DNA of 12,231 nt from Acidobacteriota bacterium (GTDB taxonomy: Bacteria > Acidobacteriota > Aminicenantia > UBA2199). The notes under the pieces are model-generated. The model did not search any database. It had not been told where the DNA came from and saw only the letters and a list, made by a program, of their open reading frames with translations. Each line of letters begins with the position of its first letter. The stretch's first letter is position 1. The stretch lies in assembly GCA_021817755.1 (NCBI GenBank), contig JAKAGC010000052.1:1-12231 (forward strand). The letters are read 5' to 3'. Positions 1-9,600 of the stretch are shown here, one piece after another. Made by a program: the position numbers and the translations under genes.

Positions 1-2
1 TT

Positions 3-302
3 GTTACCTTTTACAATCCACCGAAATTCTTTAAACAGGAAGAATGCAGATGGGCGATTAGTATGGCGTTAGATAAGAATATCGAGATTAAAGCTCCCTT
101 AAAAAGAAGGCAAGCTCCCAAACACATGGCGGTTACTTTACTTCATACGGATTTGAAGAAAAATGTGAGGGAATCATTCCCTATTCTCGATAAATACTTT
201 TTAGAAAACCGGTATCGTAAATTATGGCCTGCATATGAGGTTTATGACACCGATAAGATTACGATTGTTCATCCGATCGAATACCCATCCGATAAAAAAT
301 AA
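3..302 (+). CDS. 3' end of a gene entering from the left; possible truncated ABC solute-binding protein
   Basis: The reading frame is open from the left edge to a TAA at 300-302, so the Met at 63 is probably internal and the real start lies outside the window. About 99 residues are visible. The segment around residues 8-24 (NPPKFFKQEECRWAISMALD) resembles the 'VRWALALAID' region in the middle of peptide-type ABC transporter substrate-binding proteins, and the following 'MAVTLLHTDL' stretch is loosely compatible with that family. The family match is weak and rests on recall. If it is right, the protein ends soon after a motif normally near mid-length, which would make it truncated. The last residues are charged (ending PSDKK), with no membrane segment. 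The next gene starts 112 bp downstream with its own ribosome binding site. That this is a coding frame is fairly likely; its function is uncertain. Confidence 0.5.
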   Translation, partial: VTFYNPPKFFKQEECRWAISMALDKNIEIKAPLKRRQAPKHMAVTLLHTDLKKNVRESFPILDKYFLENRYRKLWPAYEVYDTDKITIVHPIEYPSDKK

Positions 303-401
303 AGGAAGTCGTCATACTCAGGGCGAGGTTTTAATGAAACTGGACCCCGGCATCCTGGGCAGGCGCTTTCAAGAAAATCAAATTTATCATGTTATCTAAT
401 C

Positions 402-406
402 AGGAG
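402..406 (+). promoter_or_regulatory. Ribosome binding site of the DUF5916-like gene
   Basis: AGGAG lies 8 nt before the ATG at 415 and only 2 nt before the in-frame ATG at 409. The spacing favours 415 as the start. Its presence upstream of a typical signal peptide shows that the original gene began here and not at the first ATG after the amber codon (580). Confidence 0.6.
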
Positions 407-414
407 TAATGAAG

Positions 415-2691
415 ATGAAAAATTTAAAGTCTTTTGTTTTTTTGGGATTGTTGATGATACTATTGGTTTGTCCGGTTTTATCCTAGAATGCACCTGCCGG
501 AGTAACACAAGGAAAAGGTTCAATTGAAGATCCGTTTATCATCCCTGAAACCGATTCGTCGATTAAAGTTGACGGAAAAATGGATGATAAGGCGTGGGAA
601 AGTGCGTTAAAACTGGATGTTTCTTTTGAAAGCTGGCCCGGTGACGGGAATCCGGCTCCTATTAAAACCTATTGTTATCTTATATATAGTAAATCCTATT
701 TATATGCGGGATTTGTGGCATATGAACCGAACCCGGAAAAAATCAGAGCTTACTATTTTGAACGGGATAAAATTATTTATGATGATTTTGTTGCAATCTT
801 TCTGGATACATTTAATGATGGCCGTCGTGCCTATGGTTTCCGTAGTAACCCGATGGGTGTACAATTCGATGATATCCGTTCAAGGACAGGGGCATCGTTG
901 GCATGGGACGCTATCTATGACTCGGAAGGTAAGGTTTATAGTTGGGGTTATATCGTTGAAATGGCTATTCCGTTTAATCAGCTTCGTTTCCAGCACTCCA
1001 AAGAAGATCAGGTTTGGGGAATCAATGCAAAACGTATTTACCCGAGGGAAGTTTTATACAACTTCGACCACATTAAAGTGGATCGCAATAATGATTGTTT
1101 GATTTGCCAGTATGTTAAAGTAAAAGGGTTTAAAGACGTTAATCCGGGGCGTAATATCGAAATCGTTCCGACACTAACGGGAACGCGTACGGATACACGT
1201 AAATCGATGCCTAATGGTAAAATGGAAAAAACCACAGAAAAAATCGATCCGGGATTAACGATTCGTTGGGGTATTACTCCCAATATGACGATGATTGGAA
1301 CGTTTAAACCGGATTTTTCCCAGGTGGAAGCGGATTCATTACAGTTGGATATCAATACTCCTTTTGCACTGGCATATGAAGAACGTCGTCCTTTCTTTTA
1401 TGAAGGTTCGGATTATTTCAATACGAATTTTAATATTGTGTATACGCGTACGATGAGAGAACCGAAATGGGGTTGGAAGTTAACCGGGAAACAGAAAAAC
1501 AACACAATCGGAGCGATTGTGGTACAAGATAATTATACGAACTTAATTTTCCCTGCCAGTTACTATAACTCTTCGGCATCGTTGGTAACAGATAATATTT
1601 CTTCTATCGTACGTTACAAACGTGATTTTGCAAGTAATTCCACTATCGGTATACTAATAACGGATAGAGAAGGAATTAATGATCCTACTGGGAAAAATTA
1701 TTTTAACCGTGTGGGTGGAATTGATGCGGATATTCGTATCGACCGTAAAAACAGGGTTGGTTTACAATTTCTGGGTACGAGTACGCGGTATCCGGATGCG
1801 GTTGCATACAATTATGATCAGAAGCTGAATGATTTTAGCGGTACTGCTCTGGACGCGTTTTTCTCACATGATACGCGTCATTTCGATTATTCGTTTGAAG
1901 TTCAGAATGTAACGGATGGATTCAGGGCTGACCTGGGTTATATGCCGCAGGTTAATTATCGCCGCGGGGATGCGTTAACCAGTTATACGTGGATTGGAAA
2001 ACGGGGAAGCTGGTTCCGTCAAATTGCATTGTCCGGTAAATTTACTTATTCGGAAGACCAGGACGGCGATTTGTTAAAGAGCGGTGGTTATGTTCAGTTC
2101 TATTATAATGGTATCATGCAGTCGTATATCAATCTTCAACTCTCTGCATACAGGGAAATGTATTATGGGATCGATTTTGATTATAAAAATTTATTGCTCT
2201 CCATCAATATGAAACCGAAGGGTTCTCTTGAATTTACGGTACAATCGAATATCGGTAGAAAAATCGATTACAACCTGGCGGCGTTGGGCGATAGAGTACA
2301 ACTGGTTGGAGAAGCGGTTATTAAACCGGGACGTCATATGCGTTTGCAGTTGAATCACACCTATGAGCGCCTTGATAATGCAGAGGGTGTGGGTAGGTTC
2401 TATACTGCTAATATCAGTCAATTCAGCGGTGCTTACTTTTTTAACGTCAAAACCTTCTTCCGTGCGATTCTCCAGTACATCAATTATGATTACGGTAACC
2501 CGGTTTATTGGTCGGTTTACGGGACAAAGTATGAGAAATTGGCTACCCAGCTTCTTTTTTCTTATAAGATCAATCCCCGTACGGTTGTATTCTTAGGTTA
2601 TAACGACACCTATAATGGGAACGATTTTTATAATCTGACCCAGAAAAATAGAACGTTCTTCTTAAAATTGAGTTATGCATTATCCCTTTAA
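415..2691 (+). pseudogene. CBM9-like/DUF5916-type outer-membrane protein, interrupted by an in-frame TAG
   Basis: The frame runs from ATG 415 to TAA 2689-2691, 758 codons including one amber codon at 484-486 (codon 24). Residues 1-23 form a classic Sec signal peptide: a short Lys-bearing N-region, a hydrophobic core and an end at PVLS, with the TAG where the mature N-terminus should start (a CAG Gln codon would fit). From about residue 45 to 240 there is a CBM9/DOMON-like beta-sandwich, recognisable by IKVDGKMDDKAWESA, LYAGFVAYEP and DDFVAIFLDTFNDGRRAY. The rest looks like a TonB-receptor-like beta-barrel of the DUF5916 type, with the family motifs PDFSQVEAD (299-307) and ERRPFFYEGSDYF (323-335), many alternating aromatic strands and a C-terminal strand ending YALSL. 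Expected location is the outer membrane; the substrate is unknown. Restart at ATG 580 would lose the signal peptide and part of the CBM9 domain. It may be a fresh pseudogene, an assembly error or a suppressed stop; the intact reading frame afterwards argues against long decay. No clear link to the NRPS genes. Confidence 0.8.
484..486 (+). other. In-frame amber codon at the signal-peptide junction
   Basis: TAG in the frame of the DUF5916-like gene, between the hydrophobic signal peptide (ending PVLS) and the mature part (NAPAGV...). The frame is conserved protein on both sides, and one C-to-T change from CAG explains it. All four complete stop codons of genes in the window are TAA, so TAG is not seen here as a normal terminator. 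Confidence 0.85.
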
Positions 2692-2719
2692 GGGAATCAT
2701 GTAATAAAATAGTTTTTTA

Positions 2720-2740
2720 CTTCGAATAATACATTCGAAG
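2720..2740 (+). terminator. Hairpin 29 bp after the DUF5916-like gene
   Basis: Perfect 8-bp stem CTTCGAAT/ATTCGAAG with a 5-nt loop (2728-2732). It is AT-rich and preceded, not followed, by a T run (2713-2718), so on the + strand it lacks the classical intrinsic-terminator tail. It could be part of a termination region together with the next hairpin, or a protein binding site. Confidence 0.35.
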
Positions 2741-2745
2741 CTTTG

Positions 2746-2783
2746 GGAATACGGGGTGTGCCGTTTGGCATGCCCGGTATTCC
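2746..2783 (+). terminator. Long GC-richer stem-loop between the outer-membrane gene and the NRPS
   Basis: A 17-bp stem (2746-2762 pairing with 2767-2783) closed by a GTTT loop (2763-2766), with one mismatch and two G-T pairs. It stands out in composition from its AT-rich surroundings. There is no T tract after it, so it may be a Rho-independent-like or RNA-stabilising 3' structure, or a small repeat element. Its position 54 bp after the stop suits a 3'-end structure. Confidence 0.45.
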
Positions 2784-2825
2784 TGTCCCCATGTGTCAAA
2801 ACATTATCCTTACCCAACTTTAACC

Positions 2826-2885
2826 TCACCTCCAGGAGAAATAATCAATCGATATCGATGCGACTGTAATTATTTTTCGAGGTGA
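2826..2885 (+). promoter_or_regulatory. Nested inverted repeats and palindrome upstream of the NRPS
   Basis: TCACCTC (2826-2832) is the inverse of GAGGTGA (2879-2885). Inside these lie a second inverted pair, AAATAAT and ATTATTT, and a perfect 12-bp palindrome ATCGATATCGAT (2848-2859). The block lies 118-177 bp before the NRPS start, so it could be an operator or a structured leader. No regulator gene is visible, and no known operator is matched. A weak TTGCCC (2906-2911) with TACGAT (2928-2933) at 16-bp spacing just downstream could be a promoter, but this is only suggestive. Confidence 0.3.
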
Positions 2886-2993
2886 AAAATCAAAAAAATA
2901 AACCCTTGCCCGGATTGGAGCAATTTCTACGATTATTTGTGCAAAAAATCGGGAGTTCTCCTAAACATTAAAATCCCCTACCGGGCATTGATT

Positions 2994-2997
2994 GGAG
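2994..2997 (+). promoter_or_regulatory. Ribosome binding site that sets the NRPS start at 3003
   Basis: GGAG 5 nt before ATG 3003. The open frame extends upstream to a TTG at 2937, but those 22 residues look unlike a protein N-terminus of this family. The segment after 3003 (MDLAQRIAQLSPEQRKLLEK) is a typical start of a C-domain-first NRPS protein, so 3003 is preferred. Confidence 0.6.
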
Positions 2998-3002
2998 TAC
3001 TT

Positions 3003-6000
3003 ATGGATTTAGCCCAGAGGATTGCACAATTATCACCGGAACAACGAAAATTACTTGAAAAAAAACTGGCTCAACAAGATATCGATATTTTAAAAATCCC
3101 TGTAACCCGTGAAACGGAAGAAAAGGGGTATAAATACCCTCTCTCATTCGGACAGGAAAGATTGTGGTTTATTCAGCAACTGGAACCGGGTAATTCAGCT
3201 TATAATTTAATGAGAGCAGTTAAGCTGGAAGGGGAGTTTGATCCGGATGCATTAATTCGCAGTATAAATACCATAGTAGCCAGACATGATATTTTACGAG
3301 CGACCTTTCAATTTGAAAACGAAAAACCATTTCAGGTTATTTCCGATTTCTCGCCTATTACTATGGAAATAACCGATTTAAACCATATAATCGCCGAAGA
3401 TAAAGAAAAGCAAGTTCAAATGCATATCGATGAGGATTTAAAGAAACCTTTCGATCTGGTAACGGGCCCTCTGCTTCGGACACGTTTATTTATTTTGAAT
3501 CGGAATCAATATGTATTTCTGCTTGTGATTCATCATATTGTTTCGGATGGGACATCGATCCAGGTTTTTATCAGGGAGCTTGTCCGTCATTACCAGGCAT
3601 ATAGAGCTTATGGCAATAAACCTGCTGAAACGGCTTCTATTGTCATGCCTCCTCTCACTATCCAGTATGAAGATTATGCTTGCTGGCAGCGCCGATGGTT
3701 CGGAACAGAACTTGAATCGGTAACGAGGAAAAAACAGGAAGCTTTCTGGCTGGATCAATTTAAAGGTGAAATTCCGATGCTGGATCTTCCTTTTGATTTT
3801 GAGAGACCACCTTTACAGGATTTTGAAGGAGATTCTATAGATTTTCACCTGGATTTAAGGGAGTCCGATGCGATCAGGAAACTGGCATCGACTGAGAAAA
3901 CTACACTCTATGTGGTTTTGCTTTCTATTCTCGATATTATGCTTTCCCGGCTAAGCGGAGTTGAAGATATTATCATCGGAACGCCGGTTGCAGGTCGAAG
4001 GCATCCGGATGTGCACCAGCTTATCGGTATGTTTGTAAATACGCTTGCGCTTCGAAATTACCCACGCACTGACCTCTCCTTCCTGGAATTTCTTAGGGAT
4101 GTGAGAGAACGGACATTAAACGCATTCGAAAACCAGGAGTACCGGTACGAAGACATTGTAAATCGGGTGAATGTTGCGCGTGATACGGGGAGGAATCCAC
4201 TTTTTGATGTGATGTTTCTTTTTCGAAATGTGGATTATGCGGAAGTGAATATCCCGGGACTGTTAATGAAAACTTTTGAAATCGAAAATAAAACATCAAA
4301 ATTCGATCTTACTTTGAGCGCCTGGGAATCCAATCATATTTTACATTTTAATTTCGAATACTGCGCGAAACTATTTAAACGGGAAACGATTGACCGGTTT
4401 ATCGGTTACTATGTTCAAACGCTGCGTTCCATCATCGATAATGAAAGAATGACTCTTAGAGATATCGATATCATCCCGGAGTCAGAAAAGGTATTATTAT
4501 TGTATGGCTTTAATAAAACAGAAGTTCCATATGATACTGATAAAACGCTTCACGGAATCATCGAAGAACAGGCATTACGTAACCCGGATCGAATTGGGAT
4601 TACGGGAAAATTATTAACTGAAGAAAGAAAAACCGGAACTGAAATCCTTCATTTGACCTACAGAGAGTTGAATGAGAGAGCAGAAATGCTTTCGAATCGA
4701 TTACGTGAAGTAGGAGTAAAAAGGGGGGATCTGGTAGCGGTATTTGCGGACCGGACGGCTCAATTAATGGTAGGGCTTCTGGCAGTACTGAAAGGGGGTG
4801 GAGTTTATGTCCCACTGGATCCGCAGCATCCCTCCAAACGGATAAAATACATTCTTGAATCGGCGAATGCGGGGGTGGTGTTGACTGATAATGATATACT
4901 GGATGATTCGGGATTAATAACAATTCAACTGGGGGATGAAAATAATTATGTGAGAGAAATCTCTTCATCATCTTTGCGAGTATCTTCAGGAGAAGGGGCA
5001 TATACGATTTTTACTTCGGGTACTACGGGCCTTCCAAAAGGAGTTATGATTGAACACCGGGCAGTTATTAATTTTATCGAAGGAATGAACCGGATTATCG
5101 AATTTGGAATTAATAATGTCATTTTATCATTGACTACTGTATCTTTTGATATATTCGGCCTTGAAACCTATGTTCCCCTGGCTTCGGGATCGAGGGTTAT
5201 TATGGGGACGACTGATGAACAGCTTGATCCTTCATTGTCGTTACAAGCGATGCAACGAGAGAGTGTGGATATATTCCAGCTTACGCCATCGAGACTTCAA
5301 TTGCTTCTCTCTTCAAGTGATCCGCTCTTAAATAATGCTCTGGCCAGGTTACGGTTTTTATTGGTAGGGGGGGAAGCATTCCCCGAAAGACTACTGGAAC
5401 AAGTTAAACCGTTGATGAACGGAACGATTTTGAATGTTTACGGCCCAACTGAAACAACAATCTGGTCTACTGCAAAGAATCTTTCAAAAGAGACACCGTT
5501 GAATATTGGCAGACCGATTGCCAATACGCAAATTTATATTCTGGATAAATATATGAGGCTTACTCCGGTTAATATAATGGGGGATATCTACATTGCTGGA
5601 GATGGACTTGCGCGTGGATACCTGAATAAACCGGAGTTAACGGCGGAGAAATTTATCTCTTTTTCGCTCCGGGAAAATCGATTGACTTTAAACAATTTGG
5701 ATAAGGATGCATCGAAAGGGGAATCCTCTCAGTCTCATTCGGGGCTGAACACCATCACTGTTTATAAAACGGGAGATATAGGGAAATGGAGGAGTGACGG
5801 AACGATTGATTTTTTTGGACGGAGCGATCACCAGGTTAAAATCAGGGGATACCGGATCGAACTGGAAGAGATCGAAAATCGTATGCGTCACTTTGATAAA
5901 ATAAAGGAAGCAGTAGCGGTTACTCGAAATGATACTTCGGGTAATCCCTTTATATGCGCTTATTACATTTTAAAAGATACGGCTGAAAAGGTTGATAATT

Positions 6001-6518
6001 CTATTCTGAGAGAGTTTCTTGCTGGAGAATTACCGGAATACATGATTCCCTCCTATTTTATACAAATTGAAAGTATTCCGTTGACTCCGAATAAAAAAAT
6101 CGACCGTAAAGCGCTTCCTGATCCGGATGGATTCAGGCCACAAGTTGGATCATCTTATCTTGCACCGCAGACGGAACTGGAAGAAAAACTGGTGCGTCAT
6201 TGGATGAACGTTTTGCACATGGATAAAATCGGTGTGCATGATAATTTTTTTGAACTGGGTGGAAATTCAATGAAGATCATCCAGTTGAATAAAGTGTTGA
6301 AAACAGATCTTGGAAAAGATATCCCTGTTGCAGTAATGTTCAAACATCTTACAATTAGTTCGTTCGCACGTTACCTTGTAGAGCTGGAACGGAATGAGAC
6401 ATCGCTTGCAGCGCAAAAATCAAATGAACAAAAGAAACAATCGATGAATAATGCAAAGAACCTGTTTAGATCGACGATCGTTAAAACGGCAACAAAAGGA
6501 AGATTTGACCGGGTATAA
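3003..6518 (+). CDS. Single-module NRPS, C-A(Gly)-T
   Basis: This 1171-residue cytosolic protein should activate one amino acid and hold it as a thioester. A helical N-terminus (1-30) precedes a condensation domain (about 45-470) with intact HHIVSDG (177-183), FVNTLALR and FENQEYRYEDIV motifs. The adenylation domain (about 500-1050) has LKGGGVYVPLDP, YTIFTSGTTGLPKG (667-680), NVYGPTETT (811-819), the YKTGD and GRSDHQVKIRGYRIELEE motifs, and NKKIDRKAL with the catalytic Lys at 1032. Read by GrsA alignment, the pocket residues are D716 I717 L720 Q759 L787 G789 V812 I820 W821 K1032. DILQLGVIWK differs at one place from the known glycine code DILQLGLIWK. A carrier domain follows, with Ser1089 in LGGNSM. 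The last 45 residues are a polar tail that could dock to the next enzyme. There is no epimerase, methyltransferase or thioesterase. A leading C domain means it either accepts an acyl starter or follows another protein. The PKS gene begins 149 bp downstream. Glycine is a prediction. Confidence 0.93.
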   Translation: MDLAQRIAQLSPEQRKLLEKKLAQQDIDILKIPVTRETEEKGYKYPLSFGQERLWFIQQLEPGNSAYNLMRAVKLEGEFDPDALIRSINTIVARHDILRATFQFENEKPFQVISDFSPITMEITDLNHIIAEDKEKQVQMHIDEDLKKPFDLVTGPLLRTRLFILNRNQYVFLLVIHHIVSDGTSIQVFIRELVRHYQAYRAYGNKPAETASIVMPPLTIQYEDYACWQRRWFGTELESVTRKKQEAFWLDQFKGEIPMLDLPFDFERPPLQDFEGDSIDFHLDLRESDAIRKLASTEKTTLYVVLLSILDIMLSRLSGVEDIIIGTPVAGRRHPDVHQLIGMFVNTLALRNYPRTDLSFLEFLRDVRERTLNAFENQEYRYEDIVNRVNVARDTGRNPLFDVMFLFRNVDYAEVNIPGLLMKTFEIENKTSKFDLTLSAWESNHILHFNFEYCAKLFKRETIDRFIGYYVQTLRSIIDNERMTLRDIDIIPESEKVLLLYGFNKTEVPYDTDKTLHGIIEEQALRNPDRIGITGKLLTEERKTGTEILHLTYRELNERAEMLSNRLREVGVKRGDLVAVFADRTAQLMVGLLAVLKGGGVYVPLDPQHPSKRIKYILESANAGVVLTDNDILDDSGLITIQLGDENNYVREISSSSLRVSSGEGAYTIFTSGTTGLPKGVMIEHRAVINFIEGMNRIIEFGINNVILSLTTVSFDIFGLETYVPLASGSRVIMGTTDEQLDPSLSLQAMQRESVDIFQLTPSRLQLLLSSSDPLLNNALARLRFLLVGGEAFPERLLEQVKPLMNGTILNVYGPTETTIWSTAKNLSKETPLNIGRPIANTQIYILDKYMRLTPVNIMGDIYIAGDGLARGYLNKPELTAEKFISFSLRENRLTLNNLDKDASKGESSQSHSGLNTITVYKTGDIGKWRSDGTIDFFGRSDHQVKIRGYRIELEEIENRMRHFDKIKEAVAVTRNDTSGNPFICAYYILKDTAEKVDNSILREFLAGELPEYMIPSYFIQIESIPLTPNKKIDRKALPDPDGFRPQVGSSYLAPQTELEEKLVRHWMNVLHMDKIGVHDNFFELGGNSMKIIQLNKVLKTDLGKDIPVAVMFKHLTISSFARYLVELERNETSLAAQKSNEQKKQSMNNAKNLFRSTIVKTATKGRFDRV

Positions 6519-6558
6519 CCGGCAGTACATGAAAAGAAGGTAAATTACGAATAAGATA

Positions 6559-6634
6559 ATATGGTGTCTTACAGATTATTAATCTGATGTATCTGTTCTA
6601 TTAATTGGTTTAAAAGTAAAAAATCATACCATAT
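6559..6634 (+). promoter_or_regulatory. Inverted repeats in the NRPS-PKS gap
   Basis: ATATGGTGT (6559-6567) pairs with ATACCATAT (6626-6634), including one G-T pair, and encloses a compact hairpin CAGATTA-T-TAATCTG (6572-6586). The 149-bp gap is AT-rich. The structure could be an RNA fold between two co-transcribed genes or a binding site; nothing in the sequence decides which. Confidence 0.25.
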
Positions 6635-6653
6635 AAAAGTTAGAAATATTTTC

Positions 6654-6658
6654 AGGAG
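6654..6658 (+). promoter_or_regulatory. Ribosome binding site of the PKS/NRPS hybrid
   Basis: AGGAG with 9 nt to the ATG at 6668, which supports that start. Translation from here begins 12 residues before the conserved KS N-terminus (EGVAIIGMAGRFP), the usual distance. Confidence 0.6.
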
Positions 6659-6667
6659 AATAAACCT

Positions 6668-9600
6668 ATGAATGACAATGAATTACCAGGAACCGAGTTA
6701 CTGGAAGGGGTGGCCATAATCGGTATGGCCGGTCGATTCCCTAAAGCTGCAAATGTAGATGAATTCTGGCAGAACCTTATTGACAGCAGGGATTGTATCG
6801 CATTTTACACAGAAGAGGAGTTGATTGAAGCGGGAATCGATCCGAATACGGTAAAAAATCCCTTTTATATTAAAGCGAAAGGGGAAGTGGGTAATGTGGA
6901 TATGTTCGATGCGGCTTTTTTCGGTATTAACCCACGGGAAGCGGAAGTAACGGATCCGCAGCACCGGATGCTACTGGAATGTGCATGGGAAGCGATGGAG
7001 CATGCTGGTTATGATTCATTTAAATACGATGGTTCTATCGGGATTTACGCGGGAAAAAGTATGGACTATTATTTATTACTTAATGTTTATCCCTATATTA
7101 AAAAAGAGATTTCCGCGGGATCGCTTCAAGCAGCTATAGGGAATGATAAAGACAGTTTGACTACAACTATTTCATATCGCTTGAACCTGACAGGACCTGG
7201 TATTACTATTCAGACATCGTCTTCCACATCTCTGGTTGCAGTTTGCGTTGCTGCGCAGAGTTTATTGACCTATCAATGCGATATCGCATTAGCGGGTGGT
7301 ATTACTGCAGGACCTCCAATGAAATCGGGTTACCTTTACCAGGAAGGAGGTATCTGGTCGGATGACGGTCACTGCCGTGCATTCGATGCAAGATCGAAAG
7401 GATTTGTACCGGGCAGCGGTATGGGTATGGTTGTTCTTAAACGGCTTGAAGAAGCAGTTAACGATGGAGACCGAGTATGGGCTGTAATTAAAGGCTTTTC
7501 TGTTAATAACGATGGGTCCAAAAAGGTGAGCTACAGTGCACCGAGCGTGGATGCTCAATCGGAAGTGGTTTCCCAGGCATTGGCGATATCGGGTTTTCAT
7601 CCTGAAACGATCGGTTACATTGAAACCCACGGTACGGGTACTCATATGGGGGATCCGATCGAAGTTACGGCTTTAACACAGGCATTCCGTGCTTATACTG
7701 ATAAAAAACACTTCTGCGCGATTGGTTCAGCGAAAAGTAATATTGGTCATCTGGATAATGCGGCAGGTGTGGCAGGTTTGATTAAAACGACTCTTGCGGT
7801 TTACCATGGGAAAATTCCTGCATCTTTGCACTTTGAAATCCCTAATCCGAGAATCGACTTTGAAAATTGTCCTTTCTTTGTAAATACAAAGTTACGGGAC
7901 TGGCCGAAAGGTGACACTCCACGCAGAGCAGGAGTCACTTCGCTTGGAATGGGAGGAACAAATGCGCATGTGGTCATTGAAGAAGCACCAAGATTGGAAA
8001 AAACGGGTCCATCGAGAGAGTGGCAATTACTGATGCTCTCAGGCAAAACTGCTACGGCTTTAAAAACCCGCACTAAAGAACTGGCTCAATATATTGGGGG
8101 TCAAAAGGAAGAAGAAACAAATTTAGCGGATGTCGCTTTTACTCTTCAAATAGGCCGCCGCGATTTCGACTATAGACGATTCATGCTTTCCCGGAATCTT
8201 AAAGAGGGAGGTGAAACACTGGGGCAACTCTCTCCTGGTAGAGTATTCGATGGTTTTTACGATACTACAGCTTCGGCGGAACGTCCGGTGGTTTTCATGT
8301 TTTCGGGTCAGGGTGCACAATATGTCAATATGGCACGGGAACTCTACGAAAAAGAAAGTACTTTCCATGCAACCATGGATGAATGTGCACGTATTTTGAA
8401 GCCGATATTGGGGCTTGATGTGATCAAGTTGATATATCCGGCGAAAGAAGAAGATATAGAGAAAAATAGCGAATTGTTGATGCAAACGAAGATTACACAG
8501 CCAGTACTCTTCATGATCGAATACTCCCTTGCCCGGTTGTGGGTGGAGTGGGGTGTAAAACCTGTAGCGATGATCGGCCACAGTATTGGTGAATTTGCGG
8601 CATTGTGCCTTTCGGGTGCAGTGAGTATGGAAGATGGATTACGAATCGTTTCTGCCCGTGGAAAATTCATGCAGGAAGTGGAAGAAGGTTCGATGCTCTC
8701 GGTTGGTGCTACTGAAAAAGAAGTAGAAGAATTTTTATCGGATGACATTTCCCTGGCAGCGGTCAACAGTCCGAGGAGTTGTGTCATTTCGGGTAATAAA
8801 GAAGCGATCGATGGGATAGAGAAAGTATTGACGGAAAAGAACATCTTTTGCCGGAAACTAAAAACTTCTCATGCATTCCACTCCGCTATGATGGATGGTA
8901 TTCTCTCCAAATTTAAAGAAGTAATATCAGGGGTTTCCTTTTCATCTCCTCAAATCCCGTTTATTTCAGGTGTAACTGGTAAATGGATCAGGGAAGAGGA
9001 ATTAAGATCGCCTGATTATTGGTCGAATCAACTTCGCCGGGCGGTACGTTTCGCAGATGGCATGAAAGAATTAATGAAAGACTCTGCGCGATTGTTCCTG
9101 GAAGTAGGGCCGGGGAATGGATTATGCGTATTAGCAGGCCAGAACAAAGGAACGGAATCTCCGGGATCTGAGACGATTTTTGCTTCGGTTCGACATATAA
9201 AACAGACGGAATCGGATTTAATGTTTATTCTTCGAACATTGGGTCACTTATGGTTAAGAGGAGCCTCAGTGGATTGGAGAGGGTTCTATGCGAATGAAAA
9301 ACGCCGCCGTATGCCGTTGCCTACTTATCCTTTTGAACGAAAACGGTACTGGTTGGAAGGTGCAAAGGATAGTGCACCGGATAAGGAAATGCAGACATCA
9401 GAAGCAATGAGAGCGGAAAAACTACAACCTGTGCAAGTAGAAGCGGATGAAAAAGCGGCTCGTAATTTTCAACCGAGACCGCAATTACCGATTGAATATA
9501 AAGCGCCTGCGAATAATATCGAAAAAGGAATCGTGGAAATCTGGGAAGATATTCTGGGGATCCATCCGATTGGTATTGAAGACAACTTTTTCGATCTGGG

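Noticed and set aside
333..398. Small 21-codon frame between the first two genes
   Set aside because: Too short, no ribosome binding site and no recognisable features.
617..1102. Alternative + frame of 161 codons in the outer-membrane gene
   Set aside because: It overlaps the CBM9-like domain in another frame and shows no family features.
580..2691. ATG 580 as the true start of the outer-membrane protein
   Set aside because: It lies inside the conserved 'KVDGKMDDKAW' motif and would drop the signal peptide; the in-frame sequence before it clearly belongs to the same protein.
2937..3002. A TTG start extending the NRPS by 22 residues
   Set aside because: No good ribosome binding site precedes it, while ATG 3003 has GGAG 5 nt upstream and begins a typical NRPS N-terminus.
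4600..5001. Reverse-strand frame of 133 codons opposite the A domain
   Set aside because: Low-complexity Pro/Leu/His-rich antisense shadow of an intact adenylation domain.
8123..8844. Two reverse-strand open frames (152 and 166 codons) opposite the AT domain
   Set aside because: They lie wholly antisense to a well-supported AT domain, have no recognisable motifs, and have His/Ser/Phe-rich compositions typical of shadow frames.
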